A DNA stretch of 54,609 bases, taken from contig DVHU01000081.1 of the NCBI GenBank assembly GCA_018711815.1, forward strand, positions 1 through 54,609. The letters run 5' to 3'. Made by a program: the position numbers and the translations under genes. Numbering within the stretch: position 1 is the stretch's first letter; each line of letters begins with the position of its first letter. The notes under the pieces were generated by a model, which saw only the letters and a list, made by a program, of their open reading frames with translations, was not told where the DNA came from and did no database searches. Source of the stretch: Candidatus Egerieimonas intestinavium (GTDB taxonomy: Bacteria; Bacillota; Clostridia; Lachnospirales; Lachnospiraceae). Shown one piece after another: positions 1-7,708 of this stretch.

Positions 1-1719
1 ACCGCCTGCCACGCCCATGTCCAACTGATTATTATCAACCTTACCAATATTCTGGCTGGACGAATCAGTAATTTCTTTCCAGGTGTTGTTCTCTAAGACT
101 TTTACATGACCATAACTAGAATATTCGTCTACACTTACATAAGAAACAAAAGTCTTACCACCAAAACTTATTAATTTTACATCAGTAACGTAGTTATTAT
201 CCGTTAAAGCTGGCAGATCGGAGGCACTCCACTGTCCACTAGAATACTTGTAGAAATTTACCGTATTATTCCACTGTGATTGCTGAGCAATCGCCATTGC
301 CTGTCCATCCAGATCAACCAGGGTAACAGAGTAGTTACCGGAAATGTCTCCCGCATTATCCTCCCACGCATCCAGCGACGACCAGTCCGGCACAGTGACC
401 TTTAAGCTCACCTTTCCATCCTGAATATCGCCCACCTCAGACACGACAATTCCTGTATTGCTGCCGTCGGAATAGGTAATCGCCTCTGTCTTATCCAGAT
501 TAGCGTTTAGGTCAGCGTTTCCGTAGGTCGGATTTGCGGCATCTAAAGCGGCATCCTCCCGTGTTTTACCACTTCCCGGGCCAAAGACATAGACTCCGGT
601 TTGACCAGAGAAATTGCCGAAATTCTCTACAGTGGTATCCACCCGGTAAATAATGACGCCCGATTTAGGGATACCGCCGTCCAGACTATCTCCATTAAGA
701 TAGTCCTCAGGCTTTTCCCGAACTTCAATGACAAACTTTTCATAAGGATTTTTTGGAGAGGTGATCATCACCGCATTATCCAAATTTGTGTCAGAGATAG
801 TCTTCAGCGTCAGATCATAGGTAATCGTTTTGTCAGCGTTGTTTGTCGTTTTTGACGCGGCCACAGTGATGTCCGGTACTGTTGCCCAGCCGGAAATCGC
901 CATTCTCAGGTAGGCCAGCGGGTAGACCATGAACCTGCCGTCAGCGCTCATCATATCCCAGTTTCCCACAGGATAATCGCTATCGGTCTTACGGTAAAGA
1001 TCCGGGTAATTCAGGGAATGAAGATATTCGTGGGCAATCAGCCCCGCCCGCTTATTGTTCAGCGACGTTGTATTGAGCATATTAAAGGTATATGGAGCGA
1101 GACTCGTACCGTTCCAGCTGCTTATCGCATAGGTGGTAAATTTATGGGACCGCAGAGTTGTTCCCGCAGTGGTGCCATCTTTGCTGCTCTGAAGAACCAC
1201 GCTGACATTGTCAATCACACCATCATTGTTCAAATCAAGCTTATCCGCCCATGCCGATAGATTAATCTCTTTTTCCAAATCTTCTATAACCTGTGCGTCG
1301 CAGTCTTTTGCCTTTGCATCCGCTTCTGTCACAGAAAGCCGCACAGGCGTAACCTTCCCTGTACTCTCATCATACTGGGGAAAGATATTTTTTACCTTAT
1401 AGGTTCCGCCAGAGATTTTTGACATATAGCTTGAGAAGGAACGATTCTGGCTTCCATCATAATACTGGATAAAACGCTGCACATTGGTCATGCCCTTTGT
1501 ATTAGCGTCTGTGTGAGCCCCATCTGATTCCTTATTAAACCAGTCCGTATCCGCCTCATCTGCAAAGTATGCGAACAGAACAAGATTGGCACGTTCGGTG
1601 GCTTGGGATTTATCGGCGGCAAACGACTGCAAAGGCGCTGCCGCAATGAGCCAAACCATGCACAAAAGAGCCGCCAGGATGCGGCAATTTTTTGCTTTTG
1701 AAAAAACACTCCCTTTCAT
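1..1719 (-). CDS. secreted M6-type zinc metalloprotease, C-terminus beyond window
   Basis: The minus strand is open from 1719 to the window edge, giving at least 573 residues without a stop. The N-terminus has a signal peptide (basic start, then a hydrophobic stretch ending LQSFAA, about residue 35). Residues 230-234 read HEYLH, followed by SLNYPDLY, which matches the HExxH...PD zinc-site pattern of M6 (immune inhibitor A-like) peptidases. WDMMS at about 254-258 fits the Met-turn. DLNNDGVIDN near 162-171 looks like a calcium-binding loop. M6 enzymes are exported and cleave extracellular proteins, but the target here is unknown. In-frame ATGs at 1731 and 1755 are alternative starts; 1719 is preceded by GAGGG at good spacing. 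The gene is AT-richer than most of the window. I see no adjacent partner gene, because the 3' side lies outside the window. Confidence 0.85.
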   Translation of the reverse strand, partial: MKGSVFSKAKNCRILAALLCMVWLIAAAPLQSFAADKSQATERANLVLFAYFADEADTDWFNKESDGAHTDANTKGMTNVQRFIQYYDGSQNRSFSSYMSKISGGTYKVKNIFPQYDESTGKVTPVRLSVTEADAKAKDCDAQVIEDLEKEINLSAWADKLDLNNDGVIDNVSVVLQSSKDGTTAGTTLRSHKFTTYAISSWNGTSLAPYTFNMLNTTSLNNKRAGLIAHEYLHSLNYPDLYRKTDSDYPVGNWDMMSADGRFMVYPLAYLRMAISGWATVPDITVAASKTTNNADKTITYDLTLKTISDTNLDNAVMITSPKNPYEKFVIEVREKPEDYLNGDSLDGGIPKSGVIIYRVDTTVENFGNFSGQTGVYVFGPGSGKTREDAALDAANPTYGNADLNANLDKTEAITYSDGSNTGIVVSEVGDIQDGKVSLKVTVPDWSSLDAWEDNAGDISGNYSVTLVDLDGQAMAIAQQSQWNNTVNFYKYSSGQWSASDLPALTDNNYVTDVKLISFGGKTFVSYVSVDEYSSYGHVKVLENNTWKEITDSSSQNIGKVDNNQLDMGVAGG

Positions 1720-2001
1720 CTTTTCCCTCATCTTCTTTATCCTTTCAATTTTCATAGCCTGTCATCAAACTTTTGTAATACTTATTTACGAACTTATTCT
1801 ACTACAGAACCAAAAGAATAACAATAAATTTCAGCGGAGTGAATGAAAAAACGGGGTTGTTGCAGTTAACGAATATTTCGCATGTTTATGCAGTTTGTGC
1901 GAATTCATGATTATTGAATGATTCAATGATTTCCATGGAAGAACAACATTTCAAAAAGCCGTTAGAAAAACCGTTAGAGAAAGACATAAAACAGGCATAG
2001 A
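1720..2001. other. intergenic region with no recognised gene
   Basis: This stretch between the protease start and the tRNA terminator is AT-rich. It should hold the protease promoter on its left side. I find no coding frame, RNA gene or repeat that I can support. Confidence 0.5.
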
Positions 2002-2047
2002 AAAAAATCCAGTATCCTCTGCGAACCCGCATAGATACTGGATTTTT
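2002..2047 (-). terminator. intrinsic terminator after tRNA-Gly
   Basis: On the minus strand a hairpin with arms AAATCCAGTATC and GGATACTGGATTT is followed by a T run. It lies just downstream of the tRNA and fits a Rho-independent terminator for it. Confidence 0.8.
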
Positions 2048-2052
2048 CTTTA

Positions 2053-2124
2053 AGCACGAGACGGGATTCGAACCCGCGACCCTCGCCTTGGCAAGGCGAT
2101 ACTCCACCACTGAGCCACTCGTGC
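2053..2124 (-). tRNA. tRNA-Gly (GCC)
   Basis: The minus strand folds as a cloverleaf. The acceptor arms are GCACGAG and CTCGTGC with discriminator T. The anticodon loop is TTGCCAA on stem CGCC/GGCG, giving anticodon GCC. The T arm contains GGTTCGAATCC. The CCA end is not encoded. The 72-nt length is normal for tRNA-Gly. Confidence 0.95.
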
Positions 2125-2160
2125 GCTTCTTATGTTGCTGTGTTCCCTACAGCGATTTAT

Positions 2161-2189
2161 AATATACCATAACCGCTTTTCTCTGTCAA
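2161..2189 (-). promoter_or_regulatory. strong promoter of tRNA-Gly
   Basis: On the minus strand TTGACA (2184-2189) is followed after 17 bp by TATATT (2161-2166), about 37 bp upstream of the tRNA 5' end. This is a near-consensus vegetative sigma factor promoter. Confidence 0.8.
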
Positions 2190-2207
2190 CACTTTTTCTA
2201 AATTTTT

Positions 2208-2972
2208 TTATGTGCGCAGAATGGCGCTCAGCACATACTGGTTGTTGGGGAAATTTTTCTGGGTGATCTCCTCCAGCCGGATCAAATCCACATCCAGCCA
2301 GAGCTCCTCGGCCACCACCATCATGTTGGCAAACATAATTCCGAAATTCACCTCATCCCAGCGCTTCAAACGCTCCATGCTCCTCTTCTTGGAAAAAATA
2401 TGGATACGGCTGTCGTACACCACAAACCTCCAGGGCTGGCTGTTCATGCTGGAGGGGGCCAGACGGGCAGCCTCCAAAAGCTGCTTCATCCACTGGCGGG
2501 GAACCTCCTTGTAGACGCAGAGCTCCTTAAGCTCCAGACGCTTGGCGTCGATGGGGCGCCGGGTATGGCTGCCCCGGCTCTTGCCGAAGGCCACCAGAAC
2601 CATCAGCTTTTTGTCTCCCTTGCGCAGCATGCTGTGCTTCACCAGCAGAGATCCCACAAAGCAGGTGCCGATCTCCTTGCTGCACAGGTACAGCACCAGC
2701 TGCTCCATCAGATAACCAGCGTTCATCTGGGCCCGGTCCTTCTCCTCGGAGTAGAGGGCCAGATAATAGGGAGCCTTCACTGCGAAGGCGCTCAGGCGCT
2801 TGTACTGCCCCTGCCTGTTGTCCAATACCTCCAGCTCCGTGGCAATTCCCCCGAATAGATCCTTTATGTCCTCATAATATTTCCTGAGGCCTTCGAAAAT
2901 CTGTGTGTTCAAAGCATCCATCGTGTAGCTGCGAACGGATTTCCTAACAAATATTGCCTCGTATAAATTCAT
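2208..2972 (-). CDS. nitroreductase-family protein
   Basis: This 254-residue protein has the opening typical of the nitroreductase fold (MNLYEAIFVRKSVRSY, with the RxSxRxY FMN-phosphate-binding motif). In the second half it has the APSSMNSQPWRFVVY segment, the NSQPW FMN-binding motif of the family. A stretch of about 120 residues separates the two, as in the 'TM nitroreductase' subgroup of Clostridia. The family uses FMN to reduce nitro or quinone compounds with NAD(P)H; the substrate cannot be told from sequence. The gene follows pepF on the same strand but has its own promoter in the 107-bp gap, so the two are probably separate units. I see no signal peptide, so a cytoplasmic location is likely. 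Confidence 0.85.
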   Translation of the reverse strand: MNLYEAIFVRKSVRSYTMDALNTQIFEGLRKYYEDIKDLFGGIATELEVLDNRQGQYKRLSAFAVKAPYYLALYSEEKDRAQMNAGYLMEQLVLYLCSKEIGTCFVGSLLVKHSMLRKGDKKLMVLVAFGKSRGSHTRRPIDAKRLELKELCVYKEVPRQWMKQLLEAARLAPSSMNSQPWRFVVYDSRIHIFSKKRSMERLKRWDEVNFGIMFANMMVVAEELWLDVDLIRLEEITQKNFPNNQYVLSAILRT

Positions 2973-3001
2973 ACTCTCACCCTTAATTAATTTGTAATAC
3001 T

Positions 3002-3029
3002 ATTGTAACATGCTTTTGGGGAATTGCAA
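3002..3029 (-). promoter_or_regulatory. promoter of the nitroreductase gene
   Basis: On the minus strand TTGCAA (3024-3029), a 16-bp spacer and TACAAT (3002-3007) lie about 30 bp upstream of the start codon. Confidence 0.6.
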
Positions 3030-3079
3030 CCGCCAATTTCTTATCTTTTCCTTAAACTTTTGGACTGCCCGGCCAAAAC

Positions 3080-4879
3080 TCAGATCAGTCCCTCCAGTTC
3101 CTCCACGTAGGCCTCAAAAGTTTCTAAAGCCTGGCGCACCGGCTGGGGGCTGGTCATATCCACTCCCGCCAGCTTCAGCAGGTCGATGGGATCCAGGGAG
3201 CTGCCTCCCTTTAAGAACTTTTTATAATTTTCCACTGCTCCCGGCTCCCCGGCCAAAATTTTTCTGCTGATGGCGATGGCGGCTGAAAATCCAGTGGCAT
3301 ACTGGTACACATAGAAGGGGGTGTAAAAATGAGGAATTCTGGACCACTCCAGGGCGATCTCCTGATCCACCTCCATATCCTCCCCAAAATATTTCTTATT
3401 CAACTGATAATACCTATCGCAGAGCAGGTCTGCCGTCAGGGCTTCTCCCTGGGCCTCCCTCCGGTGGGCCTCCTGCTCAAACTCCGCAAACATGGTCTGC
3501 CGGTACACGGTGCCCTTAAACTGATCCAGAAAATAGTTAATCAGGTAGGCCCGCTCCTGATCGTCGGCCGCGTGGTCGATGAGATAACGGATCAGCAGAG
3601 CCTCGTTGCAGGTGGAGGCCACCTCCGCCACAAAGATCCGGTACCCCGCATAGGGATAGGGCTGGGTCTGATCCGAGTAATAGCTGTGGATAGCATGGCC
3701 CATCTCGTGGGCCAAAGTGAACACGTTATTCAGATTCTCCGTGTAATTCAAAAGTACATAGGGGTGCGTGCCGTAGGCGCCCCAGGAGTAGGCCCCGCTT
3801 CTCTTTCCCTGATTCTCGTACACATCGATCCAGCGGTGAGAAAAGCCTTCTTCCAGGATGGCTCCGTACTCCTCCCCCAGCACAGCCAGGCCCTTCTTCA
3901 CCAGCTCCTTGGCCTCCGCAAAGGGGATCTTTCTATTGCTGCCCTCCACCAGGGGCACGTACAGATCATACATGTGCAGCTGAGAAAGCTTCAGGGCTCT
4001 TTTGCGCAGCCGCACATATCGGTACATGGCCGGAAGCTTAGCGTGGACGGCCTCGATAAGCCCGTCGTAGACGGATTCCGGAATATTTCCTCCGTCCAGG
4101 GCCATGGCCCGGGAGGATGCGTAACGCCGCATCTGGGCGAAGAAGTGGGACTGCTTCACATTAGCGGCGAAAGCTGCCGCCAATGTGTTGCGGAACTGCC
4201 CGTAGGCTTGATACAGAGTCTCAAAGGCTTCCTTTCTCACCCGCCGGTCATGGCTCTCCAGAAATTTCACGTAGCGGCCGTGGGTCAGCTGCTCAGGCTC
4301 TCCCTCCTCCCCGGTGATTTCCCCGAAGGTCAGATCCGCATTGTTGAACATGGAAAAGATATCCCCCGGCGCCTGTCCCAGCTCTGAAGCCCGGGCCAGC
4401 ACCTCCTCCATCTCCCGGGAGAGGATGTGCTCCTTCTGCCGGAACTGTTCCTCCAGATAGCGCCTGTACACGCCCAAGGGTTCATAGGCCGCCAGCCACT
4501 CCTCCAGTCTCTCCCAGGGGATCTCCAGGATCTCCGGCTCCATAAAGGAGAGCAGATCCCCCACCTGGGTCATCAGGGAGGCCGCCCGGCTGGACAGGCT
4601 CTGATAATGGCCGTTTCCTGTATCCGTATGGTAGTTCTGGGTGGCGTACACGTACACCCGCTCCAGAAGTTTCTGCACCTGATCCCGCTCTTCCAGTACC
4701 TGAGCCAGCTGCTCCGGGGAATTGCCCAGGGTTCCCTGCCGCTCCTTCAGCCCACGGGCCAGAGCACCCACCCGGGCAAACTCCTCCTCCCACTGACCTT
4801 CTTCTCTATATAAATCCTCTATGGCCCAGCAGTCTTCCTTTCGCTGCTGGTCTCTGGTCTGAAGCTTTTTTGTCTCCAC
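3080..4879 (-). CDS. pepF: oligoendopeptidase F (M3B zinc peptidase)
   Basis: A 599-residue cytoplasmic peptidase. The zinc site HEMGHAIHSYYSD (HExxH) lies in the C-terminal half, as in M3 peptidases, and the protein follows PepF throughout, including NGKRSGAYSWG-type substrate-pocket sequence and the YVYQYATGFSAA C-terminal motif. It hydrolyses short peptides of roughly 7-17 residues. Start choice: an open frame runs back to 5014, but the only good ribosome binding site (AGGAGG) lies 7 nt before a GTG at 4879. The ATG at 4885 is only one base from that site, so GTG fits best and gives the usual family length. The gene is divergent from the GntR operon, and the 36-bp palindrome at 4995-5030 lies upstream of both. 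Confidence 0.93.
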   Translation of the reverse strand: METKKLQTRDQQRKEDCWAIEDLYREEGQWEEEFARVGALARGLKERQGTLGNSPEQLAQVLEERDQVQKLLERVYVYATQNYHTDTGNGHYQSLSSRAASLMTQVGDLLSFMEPEILEIPWERLEEWLAAYEPLGVYRRYLEEQFRQKEHILSREMEEVLARASELGQAPGDIFSMFNNADLTFGEITGEEGEPEQLTHGRYVKFLESHDRRVRKEAFETLYQAYGQFRNTLAAAFAANVKQSHFFAQMRRYASSRAMALDGGNIPESVYDGLIEAVHAKLPAMYRYVRLRKRALKLSQLHMYDLYVPLVEGSNRKIPFAEAKELVKKGLAVLGEEYGAILEEGFSHRWIDVYENQGKRSGAYSWGAYGTHPYVLLNYTENLNNVFTLAHEMGHAIHSYYSDQTQPYPYAGYRIFVAEVASTCNEALLIRYLIDHAADDQERAYLINYFLDQFKGTVYRQTMFAEFEQEAHRREAQGEALTADLLCDRYYQLNKKYFGEDMEVDQEIALEWSRIPHFYTPFYVYQYATGFSAAIAISRKILAGEPGAVENYKKFLKGGSSLDPIDLLKLAGVDMTSPQPVRQALETFEAYVEELEGLI

Positions 4880-4925
4880 GCACATACCTCCTGCCGATAA
4901 TAAAGTATTCCTGTTTTCATATGGT

Positions 4926-4931
4926 AGTATA
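4926..4931 (-). promoter_or_regulatory. pepF: possible extended -10 of pepF
   Basis: The minus strand reads TGTTATACT (TGnTATACT), an extended -10 box about 47 bp upstream of the proposed GTG start. There is no clear -35, so this is tentative. Confidence 0.35.
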
Positions 4932-4973
4932 ACACATACTGCTTTCCTTCTCCCATTTTTTTTGCATTTCTTG

Positions 4974-5002
4974 TTGACATTCTTTTCTTCCGCATGTATT
5001 AT
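4974..5002 (+). promoter_or_regulatory. promoter of the GntR-ABC operon
   Basis: TTGACA (4974-4979), a 17-bp spacer and TATTAT (4997-5002) give a near-consensus promoter about 45 bp before the regulator start. The -10 box lies inside the left arm of the palindrome at 4995-5030. Confidence 0.8.
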
Positions 5003-5030
5003 TGTATTAAGCACTTAATACAATAATACA
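4995..5030. promoter_or_regulatory. perfect 36-bp palindrome, probable GntR operator
   Basis: Two perfect 17-bp arms (TGTATTATTGTATTAAG and its reverse complement) flank a CA centre. The palindrome overlaps the -10 box and start region of the operon whose first gene encodes a YtrA-type GntR regulator, so autorepression is the simplest reading. Confidence 0.75.
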
Positions 5031-5047
5031 GAAAGGAGTGTTCTGCT

Positions 5048-5440
5048 ATGCCGTGGAACTTAAGTTCTGAGCGTCCCATTTTTTCCCAGATCATGGAACG
5101 GATTCAGCTGGATATCATCGCCGGGCGCTATCAGCCGGGCCAGAAGCTTCCCTCTGTCCGGGACTTGGCCGCCGAGGCGGCCGTCAACCCCAACACCATG
5201 CAGAAGGCCTTCTCAGAGCTGGAGCGCATGGGGCTGGTCTACTCTCAGCGGACCAGCGGGCGCTTCATCACGGAGGATACCGCCCTGATTCAAAATCTGA
5301 AGGCAGAGCTGGCCCACATGCAGATTCGGGATTTCCTGAACAAAATGAAGGATTTCGGATTTCAGCTCCCGGAAATTATGGAACTAATACAAGCATTAAT
5401 TGAGGAGGAAGAAAGTCATGAGCGATCTGATGCGATGTGA
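5048..5440 (+). CDS. GntR-family regulator, YtrA subfamily
   Basis: This 130-residue protein has a winged helix-turn-helix at residues 10-75 (PIFSQIMERIQLDIIAGRY, then LPSVRDLAAEAAVNPNTMQKA). Only a short helical tail of about 50 residues follows, in place of a ligand-binding domain, which is the layout of YtrA-type GntR proteins. AAGGAG lies 9 nt before the ATG. It is the first gene of an operon with an ABC ATPase (overlapping by 23 nt) and a permease. YtrA-type regulators usually repress their own ABC operon and respond to cell-envelope stress. The perfect palindrome at its promoter is the likely binding site. The inducer is unknown. Confidence 0.9.
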   Translation: MPWNLSSERPIFSQIMERIQLDIIAGRYQPGQKLPSVRDLAAEAAVNPNTMQKAFSELERMGLVYSQRTSGRFITEDTALIQNLKAELAHMQIRDFLNKMKDFGFQLPEIMELIQALIEEEESHERSDAM

Positions 5441-6116
5441 ACACCTGACAAAATATTACGGCAGCAAAATCGCCCTCTCCGATGTGAACCTGCGGCTGGA
5501 GAGCGGCAAGATCGTGGGGCTTCTGGGCCCCAACGGCAGCGGCAAGACTACGCTGATCAAGCTGATCAACGGCCTTTTGGTTCCCTCCCAGGGACTGCTG
5601 ACCATTGCCGGGGAGATGCCGGGTATCAAGACCAAAGCTATGGTCTCCTATCTGCCGGAGCGGATGTATCTGGGCAACTGGATGCGGGTCAATGATGTAA
5701 TGGATTTCTTTTCTGATTTTTACGAGGATTTCGATCTAAAACGGGCCATGGCTATGCTGGACGCCCTGAACATTAAGGCCAGCGATCAGATTCGCCATAT
5801 GTCCAAGGGTACCAAGGAGAAGGTTCAGCTGATCCTGGTAATGAGCCGCCGGGCAAAACTCTACTGTCTGGATGAGCCCATTGCCGGGGTGGATCCGGCG
5901 GCCCGGGATTATATCCTGAATACTATCCTCACCAATTACGACCCGGAGGCCACGATCCTGATCTCCACCCATCTGATCTCGGATATCGAAAATATCCTGG
6001 ACGAAGTGATTTTCATCCAGAACGGTCAGATCAAGCTCCAGGATTCCGTGGACAATATCCGCTGCCGTCAGCATAAATCTGTAGACGCACTGTTTCGGGA
6101 GGTGTTCAAATGTTAA
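5418..6116 (+). CDS. ABC transporter ATP-binding protein (YtrB-like)
   Basis: A 232-residue ATPase. It has Walker A GPNGSGKTT (about residues 36-44), an atypical signature HMSKGTKEKVQL in place of LSGGQ, and Walker B KLYCLDEPIAGVDP, followed by the switch histidine in ISTHLISD. The degenerate signature is common in YtrB-like ATPases. The ATG at 5418 has AGGAGG 9 nt upstream; an in-frame TTG at 5400 is a less likely start. The gene overlaps the gntR end by 23 nt and the permease start by 7 nt, so the three genes are translationally coupled. It probably powers the 278-residue membrane partner; the direction and the substrate are unknown. Confidence 0.9.
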   Translation: MSDLMRCEHLTKYYGSKIALSDVNLRLESGKIVGLLGPNGSGKTTLIKLINGLLVPSQGLLTIAGEMPGIKTKAMVSYLPERMYLGNWMRVNDVMDFFSDFYEDFDLKRAMAMLDALNIKASDQIRHMSKGTKEKVQLILVMSRRAKLYCLDEPIAGVDPAARDYILNTILTNYDPEATILISTHLISDIENILDEVIFIQNGQIKLQDSVDNIRCRQHKSVDALFREVFKC

Positions 6117-6946
6117 AAAAATTATTAAAACATGAATGGAAGGCCACCTGGAGAAATCTGACCCTTTTAAACGGCGGCATCATCCTCTTAGGTATCCTGG
6201 GCAGAATTATGATTCCCCTGGTGCAAAACAGCCGCCTGACGAACATCTCCATTTTTGCCATAGCCAGCGTACTTTGTATCCTTTTCTATATTTTCGCTAT
6301 TTTTGCTGTGGCCATCGTCACCAACGTGCTCCTGATCGGCCGCTTCTACCGAAATATGTTCACGGACGAGGGATACCTGATGCACACTCTGCCGGTAACT
6401 CCTGGCAGCCATATTATCAGCAAGCTTTTGGTGTACATGGCCTGGTTTGTCATCGACGGCTTCAGCCTGGCGGCTTCCATCAGCATCCTGCTGTCCCAGA
6501 GTATGCAATGGGGAAGCTTTTTCGGAACTCTCTGGGACGGCATTCAAGCCATGGGCGAGGTTTTGGGCACCCCCTCCGTGCTGGTACTCTTCTACCTGCT
6601 GCTGACTCTCCTGGCCGTCATGTGCTCTTTTGTTCTCTGCATTTACTTTTCCGCCAGCGTGGGAAATCTTTTCAACTCCCACAAAAAGCTTGGCGCTGTT
6701 CTCTGCTATGTGGGCATCAATATGGCGGTGCAGTTTTTGCAGGCCATGAGCCTGATTTTCTTCAACTGGGACAGTCTGGTGGTCTCTGTGGAAACCAGGC
6801 AGGCAGCCGGGGAAACCGTCAGCTATGTATCCCATGTCAACGGCTGGCCCGTTCTTCTGTCTGTGCTCCTTTTCTACCTGCTGCTGGACGCCCTGTACTT
6901 CCTGGGAACCCAGCGGATTCTGGCTAAGCAGCTGAATCTGGAGTAA
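6110..6946 (+). CDS. ABC-2-type membrane permease of the GntR operon
   Basis: A 278-residue protein with about six hydrophobic segments: one near residues 20-38, one at 47-75, one near 105-125, one near 150-175, one near 185-210 and one near the C-terminus. It starts with LKKLLKHEWKATWRNL, a cytoplasmic amphipathic opening typical of ABC-2 type subunits coded next to YtrB-like ATPases. GGAGG lies 7 nt before the ATG. It is the last gene of the operon; the region after its stop is the repeat cluster at 6958-7807. The substrate cannot be inferred. Confidence 0.8.
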   Translation: MLKKLLKHEWKATWRNLTLLNGGIILLGILGRIMIPLVQNSRLTNISIFAIASVLCILFYIFAIFAVAIVTNVLLIGRFYRNMFTDEGYLMHTLPVTPGSHIISKLLVYMAWFVIDGFSLAASISILLSQSMQWGSFFGTLWDGIQAMGEVLGTPSVLVLFYLLLTLLAVMCSFVLCIYFSASVGNLFNSHKKLGAVLCYVGINMAVQFLQAMSLIFFNWDSLVVSVETRQAAGETVSYVSHVNGWPVLLSVLLFYLLLDALYFLGTQRILAKQLNLE

Positions 6947-6957
6947 AGACCTGCGCG

Positions 6958-7070
6958 CCCTAGGGTTTTATGCAGTAGCCCCTAGCGTTTATGCAGCTGC
7001 CCCTAGCGTTTATACAGTAGTCCCTAGTGTTTATGCAGTAGCCCCTAGCGTTTCATATGCAGCAGCCCCT
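6958..7070. repeat. five tandem 21-24-bp repeats
   Basis: The unit CCCCTAGCGTTTATGCAGTAG occurs five times head to tail with a few substitutions (the last is 24 bp). The CCCCTAG part recurs in the arm of the hairpin element that follows and again near 7696. The units follow directly after the ABC permease stop. Confidence 0.85.
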
Positions 7071-7167
7071 AGCTGCGGGCGCCTGTACTCAGCCTGCGCT
7101 CACTTCGAGCCCTTGGTCTCGAAGCTGTGCTCGGCAAATTCGTACAGACCGCCCCCAGCTAGGGGCT
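7064..7167 (+). repeat. long hairpin element, copy 1
   Basis: A 104-nt imperfect palindrome. Stems from outside in: AGCCCCTAGCTG/CAGCTAGGGGCT, GGGCG/CGCCC, CTGTAC/GTACAG, GCC/GGC, GCGC/GTGC, and an apical stem CTTCGAG/CTCGAAG. The internal loops are TCA, T and TCA on the 5' side and CT, TC and AAATTC on the 3' side. A second copy lies inverted at 7709-7807 with the same internal-loop sequences but altered and still paired stems. This could be an RNA element, a hairpin-type mobile repeat, or both. It does not code for protein. Confidence 0.75.
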
Positions 7168-7206
7168 ATTCGCTTATGCCACTACGCTTTCCCGGCGAAT
7201 AGCCCC
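7162..7206. other. hairpin overlapping the 3' arm of copy 1
   Basis: GGGGCTATTCGC (7162-7173) pairs perfectly with GCGAATAGCCCC (7195-7206). Its 5' arm shares bases 7162-7167 with the outer stem of the 104-nt element, so the two foldings are mutually exclusive. Confidence 0.65.
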
Positions 7207-7245
7207 TTGAGCGCATATGTCCTATTCACAACTCTCTGCAGTTCT

Positions 7246-7697
7246 TCCGCGGCCTATATACGCTTGTACCTCCTTCCGGCATGGCAGCTGCCACAAGCAG
7301 CTCTTCCGCGGCCTATGCGGCTGTACAAATTCCCCGGCGCAGAGACCGCCCCAAGCAGCCCTTCCGCCGCCTATGCGGCTGTACAAATTCCCCGGCGCAA
7401 GGCCGCCCCAAGCAGCCCTTCCGCCGCCTATGCGGCTGTACAAATTCCCCGGTGCATAGGCCGCCCCAAGCAGCTCTTCCGCCGCCTATGCGGCTGTATA
7501 AATTTCCGGGTGCAAGGCCGCCCCAAGCAGCCCTTCCGCCGCCTATGCGGCTGTATAAATTTCCGGGGGGCAGCGGCCGTCCCAAGCAGCTCCTCCGCTG
7601 CCTATGCGCCTGTATAAATTCCCGGGTGCAAGGCCACCCCAAGCAGCCCTTCCGCTGCCTATGCGGCTGTACAAATTCCCCGGTGCAGAGGCCGCCC
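7246..7697. repeat. tandem array of a 57-59-bp unit (about 8 copies)
   Basis: The AAGCAG anchor occurs at 7295, 7353, 7410, 7468, 7525, 7584 and 7641, so the period is 57, 58 or 59 bp. A degenerate copy precedes and a decayed one follows. Each unit holds a small hairpin GCCGC-CTAT-GCGGC and the sequence CTGTACAAATTCCCCGGCGC, which resembles the 3' arm of the flanking hairpin elements read in reverse (CTGTACGAATTTGCCGAGCAC). Because the period varies by one base, the peptide frame shifts from unit to unit. The array therefore does not look coding, although open frames cross it. Confidence 0.9.
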
Positions 7698-7708
7698 CTA
7701 GCAAAAAG

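Noticed and set aside
7246-7697. CRISPR array
   Set aside because: The whole 57-59-bp unit repeats with small changes; there are no unique spacers and no cas genes nearby.
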